Part shown: positions 48,669 through 56,803 of the stretch, piece by piece
How positions within the stretch are numbered: position 1 is the stretch's first letter
Layout: each line of letters opens with the position of its first letter
Source: a bacterium
GTDB taxonomy: Bacteria > Bacillota > Bacilli > Lactobacillales > Streptococcaceae
DNA: 64,000 bases
Assembly: GCA_905221035.1 (NCBI GenBank)
Contig: CAJNBP010000004.1
Location: 105,066-169,065 of the forward strand
Direction of reading: 5' to 3'
Notes under the pieces: generated by a model
Database searches by the model: none
What the model was told of the DNA's origin: nothing
The model's input: the letters and a program-made list of their open reading frames with translations, nothing else
Program-made: the position numbers and the translations under genes

Positions 48669-48744
48669 CTAGTTTACATCAAAAAAAGACCACTTGCCAT
48701 AACCTAACCTTACAAAAGAGACTTTAATCTTACATTTTTGTAAG
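48669..48744 (-). promoter_or_regulatory. Promoter and TTACA-type operator of the peptide-ABC operon
   Basis: On - the promoter is TGGCAA-17-TAAACT (48669-48697), with an extended TG before the -10. Upstream are two direct CTTACA hexamers 22 bp apart (48707 and 48729, + strand). A third, inverted, forms CTTAC-ATTTTT-GTAAG (48729-48744). Two-turn spacing upstream of the -35 fits an activating response regulator; no regulator gene is adjacent. Confidence 0.6.
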
Positions 48745-48782
48745 ATTGGGGGAAATGTAGGCAAAATTGCTTAGAAAATGAT

Positions 48783-48811
48783 TTGATTTCCTATTTTAAA
48801 AATTGTAAAAT
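48783..48811 (+). promoter_or_regulatory. Promoter of the small membrane protein gene
   Basis: TTGATT, 17 bp, TAAAAT, 136 bp before the start codon, leaving a long leader with a hairpin. Confidence 0.7.
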
Positions 48812-48818
48812 ATAAGTA

Positions 48819-48875
48819 TGAAAAGGCTTACTTTGGGAAGGAGAAAAAATCGGAAACTATCATTTGAGTAAGCCT
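48819..48875 (+). promoter_or_regulatory. Leader hairpin with a possible 17-codon leader peptide
   Basis: A perfect 9-bp inverted repeat (AGGCTTACT at 48824-48832, AGTAAGCCT at 48867-48875) encloses ~34 nt. An ATG at 48819 opens a 17-codon frame (MKRLTLGRRKNRKLSFE) whose stop lies in the 3' arm of the stem. The basic peptide and the overlap recall translational attenuators, but no SD is visible before this ATG. Confidence 0.4.
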
Positions 48876-48946
48876 ACTTTGATGAAACACCATTCGATTT
48901 AACACTGGCAAGTCGTTCAACCTATAAGGAAAGAAGGTGTGCTTTA

Positions 48947-49144
48947 ATGAAACACAAAGAACATATACTCATCGGACTTCTCTATCTCCTCTCTCCATTC
49001 ATCGGTCAGCTCTTAGTTGAAAAGACATACTTTATCGGTACAGAATTTACAGCTACTGCTTATGCTATTTGCTGGCTATCAGTTGTTATCAGTATCCATC
49101 ATTTTTCAAAAAACGTATTGTCTCAGCAAGAAAAATCAGATTAG
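48947..49144 (+). CDS. Small two-helix membrane protein, unknown function
   Basis: 65 aa. Lys/His-rich start, a first hydrophobic helix (ILIGLLYLLSPFIGQLL), a short outer loop, a second helix (AYAICWLSVVISI) and a polar tail. SD AAGAAGG (48931-48937). No family recognised. The layout resembles the 61-aa candidate at 19904-20089 (helix motif LLYLLxP vs ILYLIAP). It follows the bacitracin-type operon divergently and may belong to the same envelope response. Confidence 0.65.
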   Translation: MKHKEHILIGLLYLLSPFIGQLLVEKTYFIGTEFTATAYAICWLSVVISIHHFSKNVLSQQEKSD

Positions 49145-49209
49145 AAATCTAAGTTCAAAATATTATTTTTAATTTGTATATGAAACTGGAAAAATATCAT
49201 TAAAAGTAA

Positions 49210-49256
49210 AAAAAGCTTTAAATCAAGCAGTTTAGACTATTGATTTAAAGCTTTTT
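49210..49256. terminator. Bidirectional terminator with a 17-bp perfect stem
   Basis: AAAAAGCTTTAAATCAA / TTGATTTAAAGCTTTTT between the convergent small membrane gene and the PspC-like gene. Confidence 0.9.
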
Positions 49257-49282
49257 GCTTATTTCAAATCTTTTGTAGAACC

Positions 49283-49555
49283 TCACCAAAACCAGCCTTC
49301 ATTGTCGTCAATGGATTGGGCTTCTTTGCGTTTGCGTGGGCCTGTTCCGTACATTTCTGCTTCGATTTCTTCCTTGGTTGGCATGACAGAAGCTAGGATG
49401 ATATAGATAATCACGCCAAGTCCAAAGTTTGCGACTGTAAAAATGGCAAATAGGAAACGAACAAGGGTAACATCAAAGTTCCACTTGTCTGACAGACCTG
49501 CCAGAACTCCTGAAATCATGCGATTTCGTCTCATTTTATAAAATTTACTATTCAT
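49283..49555 (-). CDS. PspC-domain membrane protein
   Basis: 90 aa. The N-terminal PspC fold (FYKMRRNRMISGVLAGLSDKWNFD) is followed by a membrane helix (LVRFLFAIFTVANFGLGVIIYIILASVMP) and an acidic, then basic tail. The family is linked to envelope stress in enterobacteria; in streptococci the role is open. Start ATG 49555 (SD AGAGGAAA) is preferred; the frame extends to 49609 only by running into the BOX element. Confidence 0.82.
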   Translation of the reverse strand: MNSKFYKMRRNRMISGVLAGLSDKWNFDVTLVRFLFAIFTVANFGLGVIIYIILASVMPTKEEIEAEMYGTGPRKRKEAQSIDDNEGWFW

Positions 49556-49585
49556 GTTATTTCCTCTTTCTGCTAGGTTAGACAT

Positions 49586-49690
49586 ATACTCTTCGAAAAT
49601 CAAATTCAAACCGCGTCAGCTTCACCTTGCTGTACTCAAGTACAGCCTGCGGCTAGCTTCCTAGTTTGCTCTTTGATTTTCATTGAGTAT
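49586..49690 (+). repeat. BOX element (boxA-boxC, no boxB)
   Basis: Starts ATACTCTTCGAAAATCAAAT and ends TTCATTGAGTAT, with TGTACTCAAGTACA replacing the boxB units. It is the same A-C type as at 24924, in the opposite orientation, and lies between the PspC-like gene and sprT. Confidence 0.92.
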
Positions 49691-49716
49691 TAGTATATCA
49701 CGAGTAGGCTCGACTT

Positions 49717-50169
49717 TCATCGGTCCTCAGGCTGATTTACTAGTAGCAATTTACCTCTACAAACTCCACAGCGATAGCGTTTGGTATCAATCCTACGCTT
49801 GCGCTGATAACTTTGCTGGCAGGATTGACAACGATAAAGCCTGATTGTCTTGAAGTTGCTATTGGGCAAGGTTGGCACAAAGCGTAATCCATCCACTGCT
49901 TTCAAAAGTTCCTTAAAATCCCGATCCTTGTGTTGATAGCCCTTCCCTTGAAAATAGAGGTGATAGTGACAGAGTTCATGGCGGACAATTTTCCTAAAAA
50001 CATCCAAACCCAGTTCCTGATAAACTTTGGGGTTGAAATCCAAATGCCCATCTTTTGGGAAAAATCGCCCACCTGTCGAACGTAGACGCCTATTCCACTG
50101 GACTTGATGGATAAAAGGTCTGCCGAAGTCTTCTAGTGAAACCTGCTTTACATAATCAGTCAGTTTCAT
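49717..50169 (-). CDS. SprT-family zinc metallopeptidase-like protein
   Basis: 150 aa with zinc-site HELCH (His64, Glu65, His68; [13 protein letters not shown]) and a C-terminal zinc ribbon ([10 protein letters not shown]...[12 protein letters not shown]). SprT/Spartan relatives cleave DNA-protein crosslinks in eukaryotes; the bacterial role is unproven. Start ATG 50169 overlaps the tex stop by 14 bp, so the two are co-translated, the usual streptococcal order. Confidence 0.85.
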   Translation of the reverse strand: MKLTDYVKQVSLEDFGRPFIHQVQWNRRLRSTGGRFFPKDGHLDFNPKVYQELGLDVFRKIVRHELCHYHLYFQGKGYQHKDRDFKELLKAVDGLRFVPTLPNSNFKTIRLYRCQSCQQSYQRKRRIDTKRYRCGVCRGKLLLVNQPEDR

Positions 50170-52285
50170 TTGGAGCCAGGAGCGACAGATTGACTTTTTC
50201 ACGTTCAGTATCAATTTTCTTAACCCAAACGGTCACCAAATCTCCAACTGACACCACTTGACTGGGATGTTTGATAAATTTGCGACTCATATGAGAAATG
50301 TGAATCAAGCCATCCTCGTGAATTCCGATATCAACAAAAGCACCGAAGTCAACGACATTACGCACCACTCCTTCAAGCTTTTGCCCAACCACTAAATCCT
50401 TGATATCCAGGACATCTTGGCGAAGCACAGGTGCGTCAAAGGAATCACGGAAATCTCGACCTGGTTTGAGAAGGTCGGCAATGATATCTTTAAGGGTTTC
50501 AGGACCAAGGTCTAGCTCTTGCGCCATTTCCTTGACTGAAAGCGACTTGAGTCTGCTTTGGGCCTCTTCATTCAAGTTCTTGATATCCAAGCGTTTGAAT
50601 AGCTCCTTAACCGCAGCATAGTTTTCTGGGTGAACCCCTGTATTATCAAGGATATTGCTACTTTCTGGGATACGGAGGAAACCAGCTGCCTGCTCAAAGG
50701 CCTTTGCTCCCAGACGAGGAACTTTCTTGATTTGGGCGCGTGAAGTGATTTTTCCTTCTTCCTCGCGGTATTTGACAATATTTTCAGAAATGGTTTTATT
50801 AAGTCCAGCAACATGGGAAAGGAGGGCTGGGCTGGCTGTATTGATATTGACACCGACTTGGTTCACCACGGTATCCACGACAAAATCCAGACTTTCAGAC
50901 AGTTTTTTCTGGCTAACATCGTGCTGGTACTGACCGACACCGATTGACTTAGGATCGATTTTGACCAATTCCGCAAGAGGATCTTGCAAGCGACGGGCGA
51001 TTGAGATAGCAGAACGCTTTTCAACAGTCAAGTCTGGAAATTCTTGACGAGCAAGTTCACTAGCAGAGTATACCGAAGCACCACTCTCATTGACAATGAC
51101 ATAGCTGACTTCAGGGAAATCTTTAAGAACTTCCGCCACAAAAGCTTCACTTTCCCGACTGGCAGTTCCATTTCCGATAGCAATAATTTCTACACTGTAC
51201 TGACCAATCAAATCTGCCAAATCTTTCTTGGCTTCTTCGATTTGACGAGCAGAGGCTGGTTTGACAGGATAAATAACCTGTGTTGTCAGCATTTTTCCTG
51301 TTGTATCAACAACGGCTAGCTTGGCACCTGTACGAAAGGCTGGGTCAAATCCAAGAACCACGCGCCCTTTCAGCGGAGCGACCAAGAGGAGATTGCGCAG
51401 ATTGTCAGAAAAGAGTTGAATAGCTCCCTCTTCTGCCTTTTCAGTTAATTCTGTACGAATACGGCGCTCGATAGCAGGCAAGACTTTTTTCTTAACAGAT
51501 TGCTGAACAACTTCATCAATATAGGCATTTTTTACCTTGAAACGAGCAGCAAAGAAGGCAAGAATACGGTCCGTTGCATGTTCAAAACCGACCTTCAAGA
51601 CACCCAGCTTCTCCCCACGATTGAGCGCCAAGGTACGATAACCCTGCATATTTCCAACTGTCTCTGAAAAATCATAGTAAATCTGAAAAACCTGTTTTTC
51701 ATCAAGACTTTCATCCTTAATTTGAGAAGTGAGTTTAGAGTGTCTCAGCATCTCCTGATAAGTCATGGCACGCAAGGTCACATCTTCCGATAAGGCTTCT
51801 ACCAAGATATCAACTGCACCAGCCAAGGTTTCCTTACCAGTCGCAAATCCTTCACAAACAAACTTTTCAGCCTCTTTCTCTAAGTCAGCTACATTCTGCA
51901 AAATTAAACGAGCAAGTGGGAATAGCCCAGCTTCACGGGCAATGGTTGCCTTGGTCCGACGCTTTTCCTTGTAAGGAAGATAGAGTTCTTCAACGTCTGC
52001 TAATTTTTCGGCAGCTAAGATAGCTTCTTCCAATTCCTTGGTCGACTTGCCTTGTTCTTGAATCTTAGCTAAGACAGCTTCTTTACGATCATTGAGGTTG
52101 GTCAGACTTTTATCCAGGTCAATAATGGCCTTAATCGCCACCTCATCCAGACTACCAGTCATGTCCTTGCGATAACGCGCAATAAAGGGAATAGTCGCCC
52201 CTTCAGCGGTCAAACTTAGAACAGTATCAATTTGCTTTAACGTCACTCCCAAATCTTGGGAGATTTTTTCATATTTTTTATCCAT
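50156..52285 (-). CDS. tex: Tex, S1-domain RNA-binding transcription accessory protein
   Basis: 709 aa. N-terminal Tex helical domain, YqgF-like RNase fold ([20 protein letters not shown], ~327), helix-hairpin-helix repeats (~490-560), and an S1 domain at the C-terminus ([34 protein letters not shown]). Tex binds RNA and influences transcription and toxin gene expression in several bacteria. The ATG at 52285 lies where +1 is expected, and no SD exists, so the mRNA appears leaderless. Confidence 0.95.
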   Translation of the reverse strand: MDKKYEKISQDLGVTLKQIDTVLSLTAEGATIPFIARYRKDMTGSLDEVAIKAIIDLDKSLTNLNDRKEAVLAKIQEQGKSTKELEEAILAAEKLADVEELYLPYKEKRRTKATIAREAGLFPLARLILQNVADLEKEAEKFVCEGFATGKETLAGAVDILVEALSEDVTLRAMTYQEMLRHSKLTSQIKDESLDEKQVFQIYYDFSETVGNMQGYRTLALNRGEKLGVLKVGFEHATDRILAFFAARFKVKNAYIDEVVQQSVKKKVLPAIERRIRTELTEKAEEGAIQLFSDNLRNLLLVAPLKGRVVLGFDPAFRTGAKLAVVDTTGKMLTTQVIYPVKPASARQIEEAKKDLADLIGQYSVEIIAIGNGTASRESEAFVAEVLKDFPEVSYVIVNESGASVYSASELARQEFPDLTVEKRSAISIARRLQDPLAELVKIDPKSIGVGQYQHDVSQKKLSESLDFVVDTVVNQVGVNINTASPALLSHVAGLNKTISENIVKYREEEGKITSRAQIKKVPRLGAKAFEQAAGFLRIPESSNILDNTGVHPENYAAVKELFKRLDIKNLNEEAQSRLKSLSVKEMAQELDLGPETLKDIIADLLKPGRDFRDSFDAPVLRQDVLDIKDLVVGQKLEGVVRNVVDFGAFVDIGIHEDGLIHISHMSRKFIKHPSQVVSVGDLVTVWVKKIDTEREKVNLSLLAPNETD

Positions 52286-52620
52286 AAACCTATTATACCA
52301 CAAGCTAAACGTTTCAAATTAGCTCATACAATTTTAAAACATAAGTTGGGGAATAAATTTGCTTCATTTCAATAGTCTATTTATTTAGAAGGTTGCAATT
52401 TAATTCTAATAGTTTACAAAAGGATCAGTGATTAATTTCACTGTTTTTATTTTTGACAATAATACGCCACGATTCTCCCTCCCTATTCTTCAAGAAAACG
52501 CTTTTTTGAAGAATAGGATTGTAATTTCTGTTTCTAATCGTTCAAAATGCGTGTTTTTGAGAAATAAAAAACCGCAAGTCTGAGCCTGCGGTGGGTGTAA
52601 TCTATTTTGAAATTTTAAAT
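52286..52620. other. Intergenic region with two hairpins between tex and the sRNA candidate
   Basis: Beside the tex promoter it holds a perfect 11-bp inverted repeat (CTATTCTTCAA / TTGAAGAATAG, 52483-52516). It also holds a second minus-strand terminator, CCGCA / TGCGG with T6 (52568-52593). The minus-strand open frame from 52732 to 52490 crosses terminators and is not taken as a gene. Confidence 0.6.
52292..52300 (-). promoter_or_regulatory. Extended -10 of tex, 6 nt before the start codon
   Basis: TGGTATAAT on -, followed by AGGTTT and then the ATG of tex. Transcription beginning 7 nt after the -10 would start on the A of the ATG. Confidence 0.7.
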
Positions 52621-52744
52621 AAAAAAAGGAGCATTTAAGCCCCTCCTTTGAAATAACGGACACTTGGCTGGTCGGTGTACCCAGCATCTCAGATACCTTT
52701 TCAAGGTGCGGCAGGAACCTTTCTGCCCTCAAATGTCTTTCGTT
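52621..52744 (-). ncRNA. Candidate ~120-nt sRNA
   Basis: A consensus promoter on - leads to a short transcript with three internal hairpins: GGCAG..CTGCC (52710-52727), ACCTT-GAA-AAGGT (52695-52707) and GCTGG..CCAGC (52667-52685). It ends with terminator AAAGGAG / CTCCTTT (52625-52649) and T7. No SD plus start is found inside. It may be one of the pneumococcal SpF/SpR-type sRNAs, but I cannot match it. Confidence 0.65.
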
Positions 52745-52750
52745 AATGTT

Positions 52751-52779
52751 ATTCTAGCACTATCTACTTTTTTTGTCAA
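52751..52779 (-). promoter_or_regulatory. Consensus promoter of the sRNA candidate
   Basis: TTGACA, exactly 17 bp, TAGAAT, with TGC before the -10. It overlaps the last codons of the gene ending at 52760, so it is not that gene's own promoter. Confidence 0.8.
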
Positions 52780-53140
52780 GCTTTCTCAATCTACCAGACT
52801 TAATACGACTTTGTAACTTGAAATCTTGTAAGCGATACATGGTCGGAACATAAAAGAAATCGCCATTTTTATGTAACTTGATGGCAACAAGAACATTATC
52901 ATCAAATCTTTTAACATATTCAAAACTAGCATCTTTCTCTCGTGGATTGACCCCAACGAAATCTGGATTACTTAGTATAAGTTCCAGATCTTCGATATGA
53001 TGAATCACATCATTATGATGCCGTTTCAACATATGACTTCTTAAACCTTCTTTGTTAACCTTGATATCACTAGCTTCAAGAACAATATTAAAAATTTCTT
53101 TTACTTCGTCGGTCACTTGACCAATTTTTTCGTGTTCCAT
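52760..53140 (-). CDS. PBECR-type (barnase/EndoU/colicin/RelE-like) nuclease domain protein
   Basis: A 126-aa protein whose core (SHMLKRHHNDVIHHIEDLELIL, then PDFVGVNP, DNVLVAIKLHKNGDFFYVPTMYRL) looks like the PBECR group of small phage and toxin RNase-like domains. The His pair and final Arg-rich helix would be functional residues. No signal peptide, delivery domain or obvious immunity gene is next to it. SD GGAGG favours ATG 53140 over 53143. The family call is from pattern memory. Confidence 0.55.
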   Translation of the reverse strand: MEHEKIGQVTDEVKEIFNIVLEASDIKVNKEGLRSHMLKRHHNDVIHHIEDLELILSNPDFVGVNPREKDASFEYVKRFDDNVLVAIKLHKNGDFFYVPTMYRLQDFKLQSRIKSGRLRKLDKKSR

Positions 53141-53259
53141 CATTTCCTCCGTTATTCCACAACTATTATATCACAATCATAGTGTATATCAGGATATATC
53201 AAACTCTATGATTCGTTAGATACTCAATTTTAACTTTTCCCTTTTCCTCAAAATAATAG

Positions 53260-53265
53260 TATAAT
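53260..53265 (+). promoter_or_regulatory. -10 element of the small-peptide/permease operon
   Basis: TATAAT, 30 bp before the ATG at 53296. No strong -35 seen. Confidence 0.5.
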
Positions 53266-53295
53266 AGAGGTAGAATTTAGAATCGAGGTACACCT

Positions 53296-53427
53296 ATGGC
53301 TGTAAAATTTACAAAACGAGACGACTTGGACAAAATGTTCGAAGAGTTTGCTAAACTCCCTGATTTGAAGCAAGTTACTTTCCCTGATGACAAAGAGAAA
53401 AAAGCAAAAGCAGAAAAGAAAAACTAG
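53296..53427 (+). CDS. SPJ-like small charged protein, 43 aa
   Basis: ATG 53296 with upstream GAGG, stop TAG 53425-53427 directly touching the permease ATG. Sequence starts MAVKFTKRDDLDKMFEEFAKL and ends in a Lys/Glu-rich tail. It is soluble and probably helical, with no known family. The zero-gap junction to the permease argues that it is translated as the first gene of the operon. Confidence 0.65.
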   Translation: MAVKFTKRDDLDKMFEEFAKLPDLKQVTFPDDKEKKAKAEKKN

Positions 53428-54333
53428 ATGACTGCTTTCCAACAACTCCCATCTAGTGTGCTTCAGACTGGAGCTATTTTTCTCTCCATTATCATTGAAG
53501 CCCTCCCTTTCGTACTAATAGGAAGTATTGTCTCAGGGCTGATTGAGGTTTATATCACACCTGACAAGGTTTATCATTTTCTCCCTCGAAATCGTTGGGG
53601 GAGAATCTTTTTTGGCACCTTCGTTGGGATACTTTTCCCTTCTTGCGAATGTGGGATTGTCCCCATTATCAATCGTTTTCTGGAAAAGAAGGTTCCCAGT
53701 TACACGGCTGTTCCCTTTCTTGTAACAGCACCTGTTATCAATCCCATTGTTCTTTTTGCGACCTATTCTGCCTTTGGAAACTCCTTCCATATCGCCCTGT
53801 TACGAGCTCTGGGTTCCATTGTTGTGGCTGTGATACTTGGGATTTTTCTGGGATTTTTCTGGCAAGAACCCATTCAAAAAGAAAATCGTCTGGCCTGTCA
53901 TGAGCATGATTTTTCTCACTTAAGCCCTGCAAAAAAGATTTTTCAGGCCTTTGTGCAAGCCATTGATGAATTTTTTGATACGGGGCGTTATTTGGTATTT
54001 GGCTGTCTCTTTGCCTCTGTTATACAGGTCTACGTTCCGACTCGGATTCTGACCTCTATCAGTGCGACCCCTCTTTTTGCCATCTTGCTCTTGATGCTTT
54101 TGGCTTTTCTTCTTTCGCTCTGTAGCGAGGCGGATGCTTTTATCGGTGCTTCTCTTCTCTCAAGTTTCGGTTTGGCACCAGTTCTGGCCTTTCTGGTGAT
54201 TGGCCCAATGCTGGATATCAAAAATATTCTCATGATGAAAAATTACTTGAAAGCACGCTTTATCAGTCACTTCATTACGATTGTGACTCTGGTCGTTTTA
54301 GTCTATTCTCTCTTGATTGGAGTCATCCTATGA
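53428..54333 (+). CDS. Permease of the UPF0718/YraQ family
   Basis: 301 aa with eight predicted membrane helices in two halves, each with a conserved motif (GILFPSCECGIVPI at ~69-82 and LSLCSEADAFIGASL at ~230-244). The paired Cys/Ser-Glu motifs suggest a path for a metal or thiolated ligand. The linked TIGR03943 protein is the standard partner (YcgR/YcgQ in Bacillus). Substrate unknown. Overlaps the next gene by 4 bp. Confidence 0.85.
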   Translation: MTAFQQLPSSVLQTGAIFLSIIIEALPFVLIGSIVSGLIEVYITPDKVYHFLPRNRWGRIFFGTFVGILFPSCECGIVPIINRFLEKKVPSYTAVPFLVTAPVINPIVLFATYSAFGNSFHIALLRALGSIVVAVILGIFLGFFWQEPIQKENRLACHEHDFSHLSPAKKIFQAFVQAIDEFFDTGRYLVFGCLFASVIQVYVPTRILTSISATPLFAILLLMLLAFLLSLCSEADAFIGASLLSSFGLAPVLAFLVIGPMLDIKNILMMKNYLKARFISHFITIVTLVVLVYSLLIGVIL

Positions 54334-55145
54334 TTCGATTTTTAGTTTTAGCTGGCTATTTTGAACTGACCATTTATCTCCATTTGTCGGGCAAATTAAA
54401 CCAGTACATCAACATGCACTATTCCTATTTGGCCTATATTTCTATGGTGCTTTCCTTTATCTTGGCAATCGTTCAATTGTATATCTGGATGAAGCAAGTC
54501 AAAACCCACAGTCATCTGAACAACCGATTAGCGAAGTTGACGAGTATTGCTCTTCTGGCTATTCCAATTGTCGTTGGTTTAACCTTTCCAACTGTTAGCT
54601 TGGATTCTCAGACAGTGTCTGCTAAAGGCTATCATTTTCCGTTATCAGAAGGAACGGATCAAGCCATTCAGACCAGCGAAGGGACGACAAGCCAATATTT
54701 GAAACCAGATAGCAGTTCTTATTTTTCAAAATCAGCCTATGAAAAGGAAATGCGAACTGCGGCGGATAAATACTTGTCCCAAGATAGCATTCAGATTACG
54801 ACTGAAAACTATATGGAAATCATGGAAGCCATCTATGACTATCCAGATGAATTTGAGGGCAAAACAGTCCAGTTCACAGGTTTTGTCTACAATGACCCCA
54901 GTCATGCCAATAGCCAATTCCTGTTCCGCTTCGGCATTATTCACTGTATCGCAGATTCTGGTGTCTATGGATTGCTGACCAAGGGAAATACCCGACAGTA
55001 TGAAAATAACACCTGGATTACAGCCAAAGGAAAACTGGTCAATCACTACCATAAAGAACTCAAACAAAATCTCCCAACCTTAGAAATCGATAGCTTTACC
55101 AAAGTCGATAAACCAGAAAATCCCTACGTGTATCGCGTGTTTTAA
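54330..55145 (+). CDS. TIGR03943 (DUF1980) family protein
   Basis: 271 aa. Three membrane helices in the first ~95 residues, then an extracytoplasmic domain including QFTGFVYNDPSHANSQFLFRFGIIHCIADSGVYGLL with a single Cys and a final LPTLEIDSF strand, resembling an OB-like fold. It works with the YraQ-type permease encoded just upstream. Metal handling is a plausible but unproven role. Confidence 0.82.
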   Translation: MIRFLVLAGYFELTIYLHLSGKLNQYINMHYSYLAYISMVLSFILAIVQLYIWMKQVKTHSHLNNRLAKLTSIALLAIPIVVGLTFPTVSLDSQTVSAKGYHFPLSEGTDQAIQTSEGTTSQYLKPDSSSYFSKSAYEKEMRTAADKYLSQDSIQITTENYMEIMEAIYDYPDEFEGKTVQFTGFVYNDPSHANSQFLFRFGIIHCIADSGVYGLLTKGNTRQYENNTWITAKGKLVNHYHKELKQNLPTLEIDSFTKVDKPENPYVYRVF

Positions 55146-55148
55146 AAG

Positions 55149-55204
55149 AAAAAACGAACAAGTTCTCTTCTGAATAACAGAAAAAGAGCCTGTTCGTTTT
55201 TTGT
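55149..55204 (+). terminator. Terminator of the permease operon
   Basis: Long imperfect hairpin, outer stem AAAAACGAACA / TGTTCGTTTTTT with inner CTCTT / AAGAG and CTG / CAG, ending in T6. Confidence 0.8.
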
Positions 55205-55297
55205 TATATGAGATATAGGAAGATACCGAAAATTCTCACTCATCAATAAAAAGAGACAATATCAGTTTCTGCGTAACATATTTCTAATATAGTCTCT

Positions 55298-55738
55298 TTA
55301 TCTATTTTTATACTTACAAGAACTAAATATTTGAGCTTGATTTTTTCCATTAATTCTAAACGAATGTTCAGAGACCCATTTGGTGTAGGTGGTTAATCTG
55401 TTATCTGTTAAGGATTCTACTGCGATAGTCACGCACATATTTACTGCTTCTTCAACCGAAACAAAAAAACGATAGCCATTTAATTGCAGAAATTTTACTA
55501 AAGCAAAGAAAGCAGTTCGTTTATTAGCATTGGCAAAAACATGCTTCTTTATCAATTGGACAAATAGTATCGTTGCTTTATCAAAAATTGTTGGATAAAG
55601 AGGCTTCCCAAAGACAAATTGTTCTGGTAAATTAACAATCATATTTAAAGCCGAAGGACTAACTGTTTGAATTTTCTCATTTGGAGAATACCGTTGAATT
55701 GCTAAAGCATTTATTTTTTCAATTTACTTTTCTGTCAA
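55298..55738 (-). pseudogene. doc: Doc (Fic-fold) toxin, broken by a nonsense codon
   Basis: The frame encodes a death-on-curing type Fic protein with motif HVFANANKRTAF. Doc toxins arrest translation by phosphorylating EF-Tu. Homology-like sequence continues upstream of the first available Met (55642) to a TTG at 55738 (TEK-stop-IEKINALAIQRYSP), but codon 5 is TAA (55724-55726), most simply CAA to TAA. The likely start is 9 bp after the antitoxin stop, a normal pair. A shortened product from 55642 would lack the first ~32 residues. Confidence 0.75.
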
Positions 55739-55746
55739 TTATACTG

Positions 55747-55917
55747 TTATTTTCCCACCAAAGCTTTGAAAACATCGTCGTATCTGTCAAAGATTTTATC
55801 TACATTTAAGTCAAAGACATCATCAGATACATAAGAAACCTGCTGACTCAATTCTTCCGATTTTACACCACTTGGAATAGTGATTGAATTTCCTTGTTTT
55901 CTTATTTTTACGACCAT
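55747..55917 (-). CDS. AbrB-type antitoxin of the Doc pair
   Basis: 56 aa, ATG 55917 with SD AAAGGAG. The N-terminus VKIRKQGNSITIPSGVK is the SpoVT-AbrB swapped-hairpin DNA-binding pattern of MazE-like antitoxins. The C-terminus (DVFDLNVDKIFDRYDDVFKALVGK) resembles toxin-neutralising tails. It is shorter than usual, so part of the DNA-binding domain may have been lost. It precedes the disabled doc gene. Confidence 0.7.
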   Translation of the reverse strand: MVVKIRKQGNSITIPSGVKSEELSQQVSYVSDDVFDLNVDKIFDRYDDVFKALVGK

Positions 55918-56083
55918 CTTATTTTCTCCTTTTCTGTATTAAAATAAATAATTGCGGTAATTACAATGGCAGGATAATTCGCTTCCGTAACAATCTCTAT
56001 CAGAGCAAATAACTATTATGGTTTTGAAAAGTTATTAATGCTGCTATTTTAAATCTTATACCATTTCAAGCAATACAAGTAGT
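55918..56083 (-). other. Possible gene remnant upstream of the antitoxin
   Basis: On -, about 33 codons without a start (ending in the antitoxin start region) read like a real protein tail (IEIVTEANYPAIVITAIIYFNTEKEK). There is no SD or Met. It may be the remaining 3' end of a deleted gene. Confidence 0.3.
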
Positions 56084-56800
56084 TCAGTGAGAATAAGCGA
56101 GCCACTTATTAATGAGACTAGCAATTTCTTTAGGTGCTTCAGTATAAAGCTCATGGCCAAAGTTTTTTAGAAAGATAGTATCAAAATAAGTTGGCAATTC
56201 TTTTAGAGCTTCCTCTCTCCATCTAGTTTCATTAGGATAGCGAGGACTGATAAACAAGGTAGTTCCTACTTCTCTCTTGAAAGCTTGGATTTTCCGCCGT
56301 AGTCGAAGAATCGCTTCTATATTTTCATAATTTATAGCTAACTCGTATCTATTATACTCCGCATTCCAGTGATAAGACTGTCTTACAGCTTCTTCCATAT
56401 TTTCTGACCAATGCTTTGCTTCGGATTTCTCTTTAGAAATAAGAAGAGCTAAGTCCGAAACGACTTGAGATTCAATATAGTTTTTAGTTTCCTCTAACTC
56501 CGCATCTAAAGTTAAAATCTTATCTAAATCTAGATAGCCACCATCCAAAAGAATCAGGTTTTTCACTTCATGAAATTCCGATGCGAGATAACGAGCTAAA
56601 TCCCCTCCAAGAGAATAGCCTATCAGACAGATAGGTTCTCCCTCTACAATCTCATTTTTAAACCATAATTTCAATTCTGTTTCATCTCGAAGATGCTTTT
56701 CATACGGATTTAGAAAACAGACCTGCGAATCTAGTTCTTGAAGAAAATCCTTGCTATGATAGACATTGCTTCCTAGACCGCCAATAAAAAATATCTTCAT
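56084..56800 (-). CDS. Alpha/beta-hydrolase fold protein
   Basis: 238 aa. The nucleophile elbow GYSLGG has Ser63. An Asp in LILLDGGYLD and a His in NFGHELY can complete a triad. The opening strand FFIGGLGSN provides the oxyanion region, and a helical lid lies at ~100-160. No signal peptide. Probably an esterase or thioesterase; substrate unknown. Encoded 3 bp after the 103-aa protein, so likely one transcript. Confidence 0.75.
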   Translation of the reverse strand: MKIFFIGGLGSNVYHSKDFLQELDSQVCFLNPYEKHLRDETELKLWFKNEIVEGEPICLIGYSLGGDLARYLASEFHEVKNLILLDGGYLDLDKILTLDAELEETKNYIESQVVSDLALLISKEKSEAKHWSENMEEAVRQSYHWNAEYNRYELAINYENIEAILRLRRKIQAFKREVGTTLFISPRYPNETRWREEALKELPTYFDTIFLKNFGHELYTEAPKEIASLINKWLAYSH

Positions 56801-56803
56801 TCT

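Noticed and set aside
52490..52732. 80-codon minus-strand frame
   Set aside because: It crosses two minus-strand terminators, starts at a TTG without SD and has no recognisable domain. The promoter-hairpin-terminator layout fits an RNA better.
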